Assembly (NCBI GenBank): GCA_910587485.1
Contig: CAJUKN010000003.1
Location: forward strand, 28,361-92,360
Direction of reading: 5' to 3'
Source: an uncultured Lachnospira sp.
Lineage (GTDB): Bacteria; Bacillota; Clostridia; Lachnospirales; Lachnospiraceae
DNA: 64,000 nt
Positions 25,487-33,531 of the stretch are shown here, in pieces. Every line of letters starts with the position of its first letter. Positions within the stretch are counted from its first letter, which is position 1. The notes beneath the pieces are model-generated. The model searched no databases and was not told the origin of the DNA. It was given only the letters and a program-made list of their open reading frames with translations. The position numbers and the translations under genes were made by a program.

Positions 25487-27340
25487 TTATTCAAAATAAA
25501 ATATCTTACTTTTTGTATGAAAAGGTAATTTGCCGTTTTTAGGCAAAAGGTAGGCATGTTCATGGTGAACATATAAATTTTCTTCGATAAAACCATCTGT
25601 TATAATTAAAATAGGAGCATCCCTAGGAAAATCATTTGCATGTTCAAGAAGATGAACGGCTGGCTGTAAAATCGTTCCTCCACGTCCTTTAACCTCAACT
25701 TGTCTTGCAATATCTTCAGGAGAAAGATATCCAGCATCATACGCATTGGCATCACAAAAAACAACTCGCACAAAAGGAACATCTTTTGCTACAGCATAAC
25801 TTGCAATAGAGCCTAGTGCCATACCTAATTCTCTAGTTGATACAGAACCTGATGTATCAATAATAACGCCAAATGTGCGATTTTTTTCATCAATTTCACA
25901 AAGAACCATTCTTGGTCGAGGAATATCTGGCGTAGCACTCTGGCGTCTGCTTGGTCTAGCATAAGTTCGATGTTTTTCAAGAGGAGGAAAATAGGTGTCA
26001 AACCATTTCCCAAGTTTTACGTCCCAAGCAATGACAGGCATAGATAGGGCATAAATTTCTTCAATTAAGCCTTCTGGCAGGAAGCCGCGTCCTCTTTCTA
26101 GCTGAAAATCCAGACCTTCTCGAAGTACATTGCGATAAAATTCATCTAGCCTCACACCTTCATGGAGTCCGCCAAATGTTGGCAGTTCATCAGCAAGAAT
26201 ATCTCCTTTTTTATAACCACGAAATGTATTTAAACGAGAATATTTTTTTAAATCCTTTATAATTTTATCGTAAATGGTTTCTGCTGATAAAGATTTTAGT
26301 TCCTCATCATAAAGAAGTCCTTTTGATGGCATTATACCAATATTCATTTCATGCAGCCAGCTATTAATTACATAATCACATGCAATATTCCAAAGATAAG
26401 CATTTCTGCCTTGACATCTTTTATGATGCATAAGTCCTGCATGTAGAAATTCATGTGCTAACACAAATTTCCATTCTTCTTCACTAAATCCACATGTTGG
26501 ATTAACATATATTTCACCTCGAATGGCATCAATGGCAGCAATCTCAATTTCATTTCGGATACAAAGTGAATAGTCTTCAATAATTTTATAAGAAGCTGCC
26601 ATACTGCCAAGTAAAGGATAATTTCCCATAAACCATCGTGCAGCTTTTAGTGTTGGCGTATTTTTCTTTGCATCATATACATGTCCACCCACATCACTTA
26701 ATGTTTCTGATGTTAAATGAGAGATAGAATAGTAAAATGTTGCAGCATATGAATTGGATTCATTATTTTTATATTCATTGGGGTGAGCAAGACCCACCAT
26801 ATCCATATGCAGATGTGAGGTTGTACCATAAGGCTGCGATGTTCCATCTTCATATAAAGAAAGTAAGTGTCTATATATTTTTTCTTCACTGCTTAATTTT
26901 ATAGTATAGTCGTTGGAAGGGTCATTACAAGTAGGTGTACCAATTTGAATATCCATAAGAAATCTTGTGATATAGATATCACATGCTTTGTTCCAAATTG
27001 CAAGTTTAGTTTCAACTGTATCATCTATATAGACATCTGATGGAATCGTATCTTTATCAAAATGTGCAAACGCTAGATGAAGCAAACAGTGAGCAAGAAT
27101 ATAAAACCATTCCTCACTCGTTTTCTTACAGTAGATGTTGACATAAATATTCCCTTTATTATCAACTACTGCGGCACTATCTGTATCATATGTATATTTT
27201 TGTTTTAAATAGATATGTCCTAATAATTTTCCAAACAAAGGGTGGTTGTCTATCAAATTCCAGCCTTGCATAAAAATTTGTTCATTATGTGGAATCTTCT
27301 CATTAGGAGCAACATAGCGATAATAATGTAAATTAGGCAT
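25487..27340 (-). CDS. VWA-like protein with duplicated metallopeptidase-like domain (DUF2201 type)
   Basis: 617 residues. The N-terminal half contains two copies of a zincin-like domain. The first reads ILAHCLLHLAFAH (about residue 82) and lacks the glutamate of HExxH. The second reads VLAHEFLHAGLMHHKR (about 296), an intact HEFLH followed by YLWNIACDYVIN. The C-terminal VWA-like domain has the MIDAS motif VIIDTSGSVS (about 490) and LIITDGF. The start ATG 27340 follows ACGAGG; a further in-frame ATG at 27358 overlaps that site. It overlaps the upstream MoxR gene by 8 nt, so the two act together. It probably forms a MoxR ATPase/VWA effector complex; the target is unknown. Confidence 0.8.
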   Translation of the reverse strand: MPNLHYYRYVAPNEKIPHNEQIFMQGWNLIDNHPLFGKLLGHIYLKQKYTYDTDSAAVVDNKGNIYVNIYCKKTSEEWFYILAHCLLHLAFAHFDKDTIPSDVYIDDTVETKLAIWNKACDIYITRFLMDIQIGTPTCNDPSNDYTIKLSSEEKIYRHLLSLYEDGTSQPYGTTSHLHMDMVGLAHPNEYKNNESNSYAATFYYSISHLTSETLSDVGGHVYDAKKNTPTLKAARWFMGNYPLLGSMAASYKIIEDYSLCIRNEIEIAAIDAIRGEIYVNPTCGFSEEEWKFVLAHEFLHAGLMHHKRCQGRNAYLWNIACDYVINSWLHEMNIGIMPSKGLLYDEELKSLSAETIYDKIIKDLKKYSRLNTFRGYKKGDILADELPTFGGLHEGVRLDEFYRNVLREGLDFQLERGRGFLPEGLIEEIYALSMPVIAWDVKLGKWFDTYFPPLEKHRTYARPSRRQSATPDIPRPRMVLCEIDEKNRTFGVIIDTSGSVSTRELGMALGSIASYAVAKDVPFVRVVFCDANAYDAGYLSPEDIARQVEVKGRGGTILQPAVHLLEHANDFPRDAPILIITDGFIEENLYVHHEHAYLLPKNGKLPFHTKSKIFYFE

Positions 27341-28415
27341 TTTTACCTCGTTTCTCATTTTGATTGACTAATCTTGGCAAATCGCGAATAATCTCCACCA
27401 TAAACCAGTCAGGGAGAACTTCATCACCATTAGCTGATACAACCATCTGTGCAATCTCAAAATTGATTGTTGCAAGTTCTTTTATCATTGCCTTTACTCT
27501 ATAAACAAAAGAAAGGATATTTCCACCTGTTGACTGTTTGTTTTCAGGCAATTCTCGAAGTAATTTTGCTCGAAACGATTGGGCAAGAAAATAGAGTATA
27601 TCGCGTTCTTCAGGTTTATTTGGCCATTTTGCTTTTTGTGCGATAATATCATCTAATAAATGTGTGTTTTTAAGTTGTTTTGTATAGGCAAGAAACATAC
27701 TTGCATGGGAAGGTGAGATTGTTCCATAAGTAAGTACACGCAGAATTTCTTGTGAAATTTCTCGTTTTCCAGCGCCATATTCGGTGAGTGCATCACTTAA
27801 CATATGCCAAGAACGTGGGGTAGAATAAGGTTCTTCTGTCTTTGGCGGTTCTGAAAATAAATGGTCTGGACGTTGTGTAAGATAATCAATGACCCAAGCA
27901 TGGATGCCAAAATCATGCGCCCATTTTAACCATTGTTTGGTATCAGCTTTTAATTGCACATGAAACATTCGGTTAATCAGTGCAGATGACATGGTTTTTA
28001 CAATAGCAGAATCCTGTGTACGATTTCCCGCACCAATTACAACACTGCCTTCTGGGAGGTAATATTCACCAATTCGGCGTTCGTGAATTAAACTGTAAAA
28101 TGCTTTTTGTACCTCTTGTGAACAAGCATTTAATTCATCAAGAAAAAGCACATAAGGCTCTTTTCTTGCAATCATTTTAGGCGGTAAAAATGTGCTTACA
28201 TCATTTTGAATTTGTGGAATGCCAATGATATCCTCTGGTGCAAGCTGACTGCCTAAAAGCGAAACACAGGGCATGTCAATTTCTTTAGCAAATTGCTCAA
28301 CAAGTGCTGATTTTCCAATGCCGGGCGCTCCCCATATAAACACTGGTCGAACAAGTGCAACGTTTAAAAGTATTTCTAATAAGTCATTTTGTGTGACGGT
28401 GATTGGTAAATTCAT
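27333..28415 (-). CDS. MoxR-type AAA+ ATPase
   Basis: 360 residues. Walker A is GAPGIGKSALV (about residue 29), Walker B VLFLDELNAC (about 90), sensor 1 VIGAGNRTQDSA (about 125), and a C-terminal lid follows. MoxR ATPases act as chaperones or remodelers for VWA-domain partners, and the partner gene follows with an 8-nt overlap. AGAAAGG lies upstream of the ATG. Similar MoxR-VWA pairs are cores of proposed ternary conflict systems and of metal-insertion systems. Nothing nearby identifies a metalloenzyme client. Confidence 0.85.
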   Translation of the reverse strand: MNLPITVTQNDLLEILLNVALVRPVFIWGAPGIGKSALVEQFAKEIDMPCVSLLGSQLAPEDIIGIPQIQNDVSTFLPPKMIARKEPYVLFLDELNACSQEVQKAFYSLIHERRIGEYYLPEGSVVIGAGNRTQDSAIVKTMSSALINRMFHVQLKADTKQWLKWAHDFGIHAWVIDYLTQRPDHLFSEPPKTEEPYSTPRSWHMLSDALTEYGAGKREISQEILRVLTYGTISPSHASMFLAYTKQLKNTHLLDDIIAQKAKWPNKPEERDILYFLAQSFRAKLLRELPENKQSTGGNILSFVYRVKAMIKELATINFEIAQMVVSANGDEVLPDWFMVEIIRDLPRLVNQNEKRGKNA

Positions 28416-28754
28416 ATATTGATAACCAGAACCTTTCTATAATTTTTAAATTTTTAATAGAAATAGCAAATTTTTATTTCTACAAGCAATAGACCATGGT
28501 CATATTTAAAGTCAATTTAATTTGCCTATTGATATAAAAAATTTTTATTTTATAGTAGGAGAATAGAGACTAAGAAATCCTTTTGTGATAGTGTATTGAA
28601 AATATACTGCCATAAAAATAAGAAATGGCAAACAATGAATGACATATTTTGCAGGTCATTCCTATGTTAAATAAAATTAGATAAAGATTTTATATATAAT
28701 AAATGCATCATAAGTATTTATTACATATACAAAAAGAATAATTTATATAAAACC

Positions 28755-28829
28755 TTAAAATTTCAATAGGACAACTAGACCTCTATCAACTACTATTAAA
28801 TTATTTGTGTGTTTTATTAAATACATCAT
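28755..28829 (-). CDS. Candidate 24-residue peptide with a strong ribosome site
   Basis: Minus-strand ORF ATG-ATG... encoding MMYLIKHTNNLIVVDRGLVV followed by LLKF. AAAGGAGGACAATT immediately precedes the first ATG (GGAGG at about 28834-28838), the best Shine-Dalgarno in this region. The peptide is basic then hydrophobic. It could be a leader peptide, a small membrane or toxin-like peptide, or a chance ORF. No match is recalled. It points toward the MoxR gene, about 340 nt upstream of it. Confidence 0.4.
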   Translation of the reverse strand: MMYLIKHTNNLIVVDRGLVVLLKF

Positions 28830-28942
28830 AATTGTCCTCCTTTCAATTTATGGTTTCTTGTTTTATTTATGGATTTTTATACCATTTGCAAAAAGTATAG
28901 CGAAAGACTTTTAAAATGTCAATATCCAAATGTAATTTATTC

Positions 28943-29054
28943 CCGCGAGCAACGAGCCAAGCGGACATACTTGCATGTCTATTTGGCGACTGCCGCGAGG
29001 GTCAAATACCATAGCGTTTTTTGGACGCATTGTAGCTTGCTGCGGGGTATTTGA
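28943..29054 (+). repeat. Dispersed repeat family A, copy A2 (best full-length copy)
   Basis: About 112 nt: CGCGAGCAACGAGCCAAGCG, CTTGCATGTCTATTTGGCGA, CGCGAGGGTCAAATACC, TTTTGGACGCATTGTAGCTT and GCTGCGGGGTATTTGAC. Internal segments GTCAAATACC and GGTATTTGAC are inverted repeats, so the right half can fold. Confidence 0.65.
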
Positions 29055-29186
29055 CTGGACATTTGGAATTTTCAATGATATACTGAATAAAACTTATATA
29101 TTTCAGATGGTTTATAATCAAAATATAAGTGGAATAATTCAATTTTAATTTATTTGATAATATATTTTTTATAAGTTGGAATAGAT

Positions 29187-29885
29187 ATGTATGATAATAA
29201 AAATGCAAGACGTGGTTATGTGCCAGAAGATAGATTACAATTTATGAGCGTTGAGCTGCAAAAGTTAAAAGAGGCGGCAAAGGATACATTATATTTGCTG
29301 AATCGTGGTTACTCCGTGAAAAATGCGACAACATTTGTTGGTAATCATTATATGTTGTCAGAACGTCAGCGTTTGGCTTTGGCACGCAGTATATCACCCG
29401 ATAAAGACGTAGAAAATAGAAAGAAAAAGGAAACCTTGTGTAAGGAAGTTTATATTGATGGTTTTAATACAATTATTACTTTAGAGGTGGCTTTGTCACA
29501 TTCGCTTCTTATGCGGTGTATGGACGGCACCATAAGAGATTTGGCGGGACTTCGTGGCACATATCGCATTATAGAACAAACAACATCAGCGATTCATCTG
29601 CTTTTTAAGGAATTAGAAAATAAAAAAGTGGAAAAGGCTGTATTTTATTTAGATGCGCCTGTTTCTAACTCTGGCAGATTAAAATTATTAATTTTGGAAG
29701 CTGCGAAAGAGTATTCAATCATAGTTGAAGTCATTGTTATACATGATGTAGACCGAACATTGCAGAAATTATCAGGTGTAATTAGCAGTGATGCCATTAT
29801 TTTAAATCATTGTAAAAGTTATATGAATATTTTACCAGATATTGTTAATAGGTTAGAGGATACTTGGATAGTGGAGCTTTGGTAG
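29187..29885 (+). CDS. DUF434 + DUF5616 protein, NYN/PIN-like fold suspected
   Basis: 232 residues. The N-terminal LLNRGYSVKNATTFVGNHYMLSERQR block (about 37-62) is DUF434. The C-terminal half (about 90-232) begins VYIDGFNTIIT, continues VFYLDAPVSNSGRLK and ends SSDAIILNHC, with acidic residues spaced as in NYN/PIN nucleases (aspartate in IDGFN, LDAP and SDA). A metal-dependent RNase role is inferred. It lies 27 nt upstream of the ATPase gene on the same strand, suggesting a shared operon. The ribosome site is weak (TTGGAATAG). Confidence 0.65.
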   Translation: MYDNKNARRGYVPEDRLQFMSVELQKLKEAAKDTLYLLNRGYSVKNATTFVGNHYMLSERQRLALARSISPDKDVENRKKKETLCKEVYIDGFNTIITLEVALSHSLLMRCMDGTIRDLAGLRGTYRIIEQTTSAIHLLFKELENKKVEKAVFYLDAPVSNSGRLKLLILEAAKEYSIIVEVIVIHDVDRTLQKLSGVISSDAIILNHCKSYMNILPDIVNRLEDTWIVELW

Positions 29886-29912
29886 TAAAAATATAAGGCA
29901 TTAGGTGATATT

Positions 29913-31205
29913 ATGAATTTAGAATTAAAAAATGTAGGAAAAATAAAATATGCAAATGTTGAATTAAATGGTATTACAGTTCTTGCTGGCGAAAATAATA
30001 CTGGAAAAAGTACCGTTGGAAAAATGCTTTTTTGTATATTTCATTCTTTCTATAAAATTGAAGAGCAGATTCAAGAAGAACGAATAAAAGCAATGGAAAG
30101 AGTATTTTCAACTTTTGATTATGCTAATCCTTTTATAAGATTTCTTGATATAACACTTTTGGTAAAAAAGATAATAAATTCTAAAGAGTTGTTTCTTACA
30201 AATAGGTCTGTTTTAATAAAAGAATTAGAACAATTTTATACAAGCAATGGAAAAAAAGTACAACAATCGGTACCACAGGCAGAATTAGAAAAATTAGCTG
30301 AAAGGGTTTGCATAGTTTTAAAATTAGAAGATAATGAGATAAGAAAAACTATCTTAAGAAAGAGATTACAAGCCGAATTTGCAATGAATGTAGGTAATTT
30401 GAATCATATTGAAGAAGATGGAAAAACAACTGTAAAATTAACTGTAAAAAATAATCATATTGATTTTGAAATTATAAAAAATAAGGAAATTATTATAAAT
30501 GATTATATAAGTTTAACAAAAGAAATTATTTATATAGATGACCCATTTATATTAGATGATTTAGATGTAAGAATGTTATTTACAACGTTTACAACATTTG
30601 AACATAGAGGAGATTTGCTTAATAAAATAGTAAATGGAAAAGAAAAAGAACTCTTTGATTTTACGATTATTGATGAAATTATTGCTGAAAAGAAGTTAGA
30701 AAAAATATTAAAAATAATGAATGACGTTTGTGATGGTAGTTTACAGACAGAGGAAGGAAACAAATATATATATAAAACAGGCAAATTAAATGGCAGTTTA
30801 GATATGGTGAATCTTTCAACAGGAATGAAAAGTTTTGTTATTTTAAAACAATTATTACAAAGTGGAATAATTGATGAAAATGGAATGATTATTCTTGATG
30901 AACCAGAAATACATTTGCATCCAGAATGGCAGTTAAAATTTGCTGAAAGCATTGTTTTAATTCAAAAAGAATTTGGTGCCAATATTCTTTTAAATACACA
31001 TAGTCCTTATTTTTTAAATGCGATTGAAGTTTATTCTCAAAAATATGAAATAGATAGTAAATGTAAATATTACCTTGCCAAAGATAGTGATGGAAATGCT
31101 ATCATTTCAGATGTTACAAATAAAACAGAAGCTATTTATGCGAAATTGGCACAGCCATTACAAAAGTTAGAAAATTTGGAGTATGGAAATGGAAATACAA
31201 TATGA
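29913..31205 (+). CDS. OLD-type AAA/ABC ATPase, candidate defence ATPase
   Basis: 430 residues. Walker A is LAGENNTGKSTVGK (about residue 25). A long divergent middle region follows (about 60-290). The signature-like LSTGMKSFV (about 300), Walker B MIILDEPEIHLHPEWQ (about 327) and NTHSPYFLNA (about 360) follow as in OLD/RecF-like ATPases. No TOPRIM domain is attached, unlike OLD itself. The next gene starts 23 nt before the end of this one and has a nuclease-like signature, so the two probably form an ATPase-effector pair as in several phage-defence systems. AGGTGATATT precedes the ATG. Confidence 0.8.
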   Translation: MNLELKNVGKIKYANVELNGITVLAGENNTGKSTVGKMLFCIFHSFYKIEEQIQEERIKAMERVFSTFDYANPFIRFLDITLLVKKIINSKELFLTNRSVLIKELEQFYTSNGKKVQQSVPQAELEKLAERVCIVLKLEDNEIRKTILRKRLQAEFAMNVGNLNHIEEDGKTTVKLTVKNNHIDFEIIKNKEIIINDYISLTKEIIYIDDPFILDDLDVRMLFTTFTTFEHRGDLLNKIVNGKEKELFDFTIIDEIIAEKKLEKILKIMNDVCDGSLQTEEGNKYIYKTGKLNGSLDMVNLSTGMKSFVILKQLLQSGIIDENGMIILDEPEIHLHPEWQLKFAESIVLIQKEFGANILLNTHSPYFLNAIEVYSQKYEIDSKCKYYLAKDSDGNAIISDVTNKTEAIYAKLAQPLQKLENLEYGNGNTI

Positions 31206-31794
31206 TAAGATAGCTCTTTTTAGAGATAATATGTCTTCTTTAAAGGAAACATCAAAAGATTCCGATAGTCCCAATCCTGAATGTATGACAAATTCAGAGA
31301 TTGAAGTTGTTAATTTTGATAAAGTAAAAGAAAGTTATATTAAAGATATGAAACTTTCCCATACACCCTGCTCAAGTGATGCACTCTATATTGATAAAAA
31401 TGGAGATTTATATTTTATTGAATTTAAAAATGGAATAATGACACGCTCCATGATTTTTAATGTATATAATAAAATATATGACAGTCTTTTGATATTTAAT
31501 GATATTGTTGGGCAAAATATATCGTTTTGCAGAAAGCATGTAAATTTTATATTAGTGTATAATGAAGGTAAAAATTCATCTGGGGATTGTGATAATGAAA
31601 GTAAAAATTCATCTAAGGATTGTGAAATAAAAAATCAAGATAGTTCAAAAGCTAAAATTGGTAAGTATTTTTATTCTAAAGCAAAAAAGAAATATATCCG
31701 ATTTGGTCTGGAACGGTTTGAAAAATTATATTTTCAAGAAGTTTTTACATATACAGAACAGGAATTTGAGGATAGTTTTTTATCACTTAGTTAA
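31183..31794 (+). CDS. Putative PD-(D/E)XK-like nuclease partner of the OLD-type ATPase
   Basis: 203 residues, no named family recognised. CSSDALYIDKNGDLYFIEFK gives D66-x13-E80-x-K82, the spacing and hydrophobic strands of a PD-(D/E)XK active site, followed by helix MTRSMIFNVYNKIYDSLLIF. Residues about 127-148 are a low-complexity insert encoded by two 33-nt tandem repeats. The gene overlaps the ATPase gene by 23 nt and has TTGGAG upstream, showing tight coupling. The fold call rests on one motif. It could also be a non-catalytic sensor. Repeat B2 overlaps its stop codon. Confidence 0.65.
   Translation: MEMEIQYDKIALFRDNMSSLKETSKDSDSPNPECMTNSEIEVVNFDKVKESYIKDMKLSHTPCSSDALYIDKNGDLYFIEFKNGIMTRSMIFNVYNKIYDSLLIFNDIVGQNISFCRKHVNFILVYNEGKNSSGDCDNESKNSSKDCEIKNQDSSKAKIGKYFYSKAKKKYIRFGLERFEKLYFQEVFTYTEQEFEDSFLSLS
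31561..31626 (+). repeat. Two 33-nt tandem repeats inside the nuclease-like gene
   Basis: Copy 1 at 31561-31593 and copy 2 at 31594-31626 differ at only a few positions. They encode NEGKNSSGDCD and NESKNSSKDCE. The unit is a multiple of three, so copy-number change would keep the frame and vary a surface loop. Confidence 0.85.
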
Positions 31795-31833
31795 GTGCAT
31801 ATTTGCAATCTGCTTTACTACTTGTTTAAAGTT
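31789..31833 (+). repeat. Dispersed repeat family B, copy B2
   Basis: AGTTAAGTGCATATTTGCAA followed by TCTGCTTTACTACTTGTTTAAAG is collinear with B1 and with the reverse complement of B3. It supplies the stop codon of the nuclease-like gene. Confidence 0.55.
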
Positions 31834-31866
31834 TTTACAATGCTATATAATAAAGGAGAACCCGCT

Positions 31867-32436
31867 TTGAAAAGTGCAAAATTATTTTTTATAGGATTAC
31901 ATATACATTTAATACTTAGTATTTTAGTGATTGTTGTATTATTTATAGACCAATGGGGTACATTGGGTACATCATTTTTTGGCTTTTATTTGTTTATGAT
32001 TGCAGTAGTTGTGATAATAGGGTGGATTATGGTAATCATGGCAGCTTTGGCAAATAAGAAACAAAAATATGATGAGTTAAAAAAAGCATGGAAGCTTTTA
32101 AAATTAGGCAGTATTCCATTTTATATTGTGAATTTTTTTTACAGCTTTTTTGTATGGTTTGTGTTAGTTGCTGCCAGCAGAGGTATTTTTATTATATTTG
32201 TTCCAATTCCTATTATGTTGACATGCACTTTTATTTTTCAAAGTGGTTGTGTTAGTGCATTTTATATTAATATTTTAAGGCATAATATGATGATGAATAT
32301 GCCTGCTTCACCATATTTATATCAAAATATAAGCGGTATTCATTATTTGCTCCAATTTATTCCCGTTCTTGATGTTATAAGTACATTTTTGATATTGGAT
32401 AAATGTAAAGCATATGATGAAAGAAGAAATGATTAG
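31867..32436 (+). CDS. Small integral membrane protein, unknown
   Basis: 189 residues with four or five hydrophobic helices (about residues 8-28, 40-62, 85-110, 115-140). No family recognised. The start is TTG 31867, 8 nt behind AAGGAG (31853-31858). The open frame runs back to 31795, but that part is repeat B2 and should not be read as protein. Only 72 nt separate it from the nuclease-like gene, so it might be a fourth operon member such as a membrane effector, but the intervening repeat makes this uncertain. Confidence 0.55.
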   Translation: MKSAKLFFIGLHIHLILSILVIVVLFIDQWGTLGTSFFGFYLFMIAVVVIIGWIMVIMAALANKKQKYDELKKAWKLLKLGSIPFYIVNFFYSFFVWFVLVAASRGIFIIFVPIPIMLTCTFIFQSGCVSAFYINILRHNMMMNMPASPYLYQNISGIHYLLQFIPVLDVISTFLILDKCKAYDERRND

Positions 32437-32500
32437 ATATTTATATACATAAGGAATGTTGATTTTTGAATATATTAAGCACTTACTTAGAAACAATTTT

Positions 32501-32544
32501 TAGTTTTTTGTACAAAAAGCAGTGCAGAAATGAGGATAAAAATG
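32501..32544 (+). promoter_or_regulatory. Family E leader of the LRR_5 gene
   Basis: TTTGTAC-AAAAAGCA-GTGCAG forms a stem TGTAC/GTGCA with one U-G pair, in front of AAATGAGGATAAAA and ATG 32542. Compared with the 51.2-kb copy (TGCGC/GCGCA) the stem bases differ but still pair. Confidence 0.5.
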
Positions 32545-33417
32545 AAGCCATATTACAGTGATAACAGAGGCAGATATGCAACAGGGGAAAGTTATGATTG
32601 GTTTTACAAGTTTGAAGATGAAGAAGATTATCAACTATTTACCAGTTCTGATGGCTTGTGGACATATGATGTTTTAGAAGATGGTATTGAGTTGCTGCGA
32701 TATAATGGAAATGAGATTCATATTATTGTACCAGAAATGGTTGATGGTAAAAAAGTAGTTGCTCTTGATTCAACTTTTGATGGATTTTATGAATTAAAAA
32801 GTGTAGTGATTCCAAAAGGTGTGGTGTCTATTATTGGTGCATTTTATGGCTGTGAAGGTCTTGAGGAAGTCACTTTGCCAGAAGGTATTAGAGACTTGAC
32901 ATATGCTTTTAATAGTTGTTTTTCTTTAAAACATATAGAGATTCCAAATAGTGTTGAAGACTTTTCACAGGCATTGCAAGGAACAGCAATAGAACATTTT
33001 GAGTTTCCACAAGGAACAAAAATAATTGATAGTTGTTTTTCTGGTTCTGAATATTTGCGTAGTGTAACAATACCTAAAACAGTAATAAGCTGTGATGAAG
33101 CATTTGCTGATTGTGAGGTATTAGAGCATGTAGAGCTTGAAGATGGAATTAGTGAATTAAGTGATTATGCGTTTTTTCATTGTCTTGCATTAAAAGAACT
33201 TAAAATTCCTGAAAGTGTCAACAAGTTTGGCAAAATGGCAGTTGGTATTATGGAAGATAGAGAGTATGATAAAGCACACATGGCTTTTAAAATAAGGGGA
33301 CATAAAACGGTTCCCTTTTTTAAAATAATAGGTATGCAAGATTCACAGGCAGAGCAATATGCTAAAATAAATAAAATATGTTTTGAAAATGAAAGTAAAG
33401 AAATCAAACTTTATTAG
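32542..33417 (+). CDS. BspA/LRR_5-type leucine-rich repeat protein
   Basis: 291 residues. From about residue 60 it has regular TpLRR/LRR_5 repeats (LKSVVIPKGV, LEEVTLPEGI, LKHIEIPNSV, LRSVTIPKTV, LKELKIPESV). There is no signal peptide or cell-wall anchor, so unlike surface BspA proteins it is probably cytoplasmic. Members of this shape occur among immunity-type genes. The start is ATG 32542; the upstream in-frame ATG at 32530 is part of the GAAATGAGG ribosome site. The convergent neighbour is separated by a terminator-like hairpin. Confidence 0.75.
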   Translation: MKPYYSDNRGRYATGESYDWFYKFEDEEDYQLFTSSDGLWTYDVLEDGIELLRYNGNEIHIIVPEMVDGKKVVALDSTFDGFYELKSVVIPKGVVSIIGAFYGCEGLEEVTLPEGIRDLTYAFNSCFSLKHIEIPNSVEDFSQALQGTAIEHFEFPQGTKIIDSCFSGSEYLRSVTIPKTVISCDEAFADCEVLEHVELEDGISELSDYAFFHCLALKELKIPESVNKFGKMAVGIMEDREYDKAHMAFKIRGHKTVPFFKIIGMQDSQAEQYAKINKICFENESKEIKLY

Positions 33418-33446
33418 GAAAGCAGTAATAAGTTATAAGCAATAAC

Positions 33447-33517
33447 AGCCTTCATAGATACAATATTTTAAATGAAAATTCAACATTTATTTAAATATGT
33501 ATGATGAAGGCTATTTT
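33447..33517. terminator. Terminator-like inverted repeat between convergent genes
   Basis: AGCCTTCAT (33447-33455) pairs with ATGAAGGCT (33504-33512), with further internal pairing of AAATG and CATTT, and ATTTTTG follows. It serves the LRR_5 gene and probably the convergent minus-strand gene. Confidence 0.6.
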
Positions 33518-33531
33518 TGTGTCAATGTTTA

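Larger units (their letters stand above)
28416..29186. other. 771-nt gene-poor stretch
   Basis: It holds the leader of the MoxR gene (minus strand), a 24-codon minus-strand ORF with an excellent ribosome site (28755-28829), repeat A2 (28943-29054) and the AT-rich upstream region of the DUF434 operon. No RNA gene was recognised. Confidence 0.5.

Noticed and set aside
30530..30952. 140-codon minus-strand ORF inside the OLD-type ATPase gene
   Set aside because: It is antisense to a clear ATPase with Walker motifs and has no ribosome site or recognisable domain.
31795..31866. 24 extra N-terminal codons for the small membrane protein
   Set aside because: They consist mainly of repeat B2; TTG 31867 lies 8 nt behind AAGGAG.
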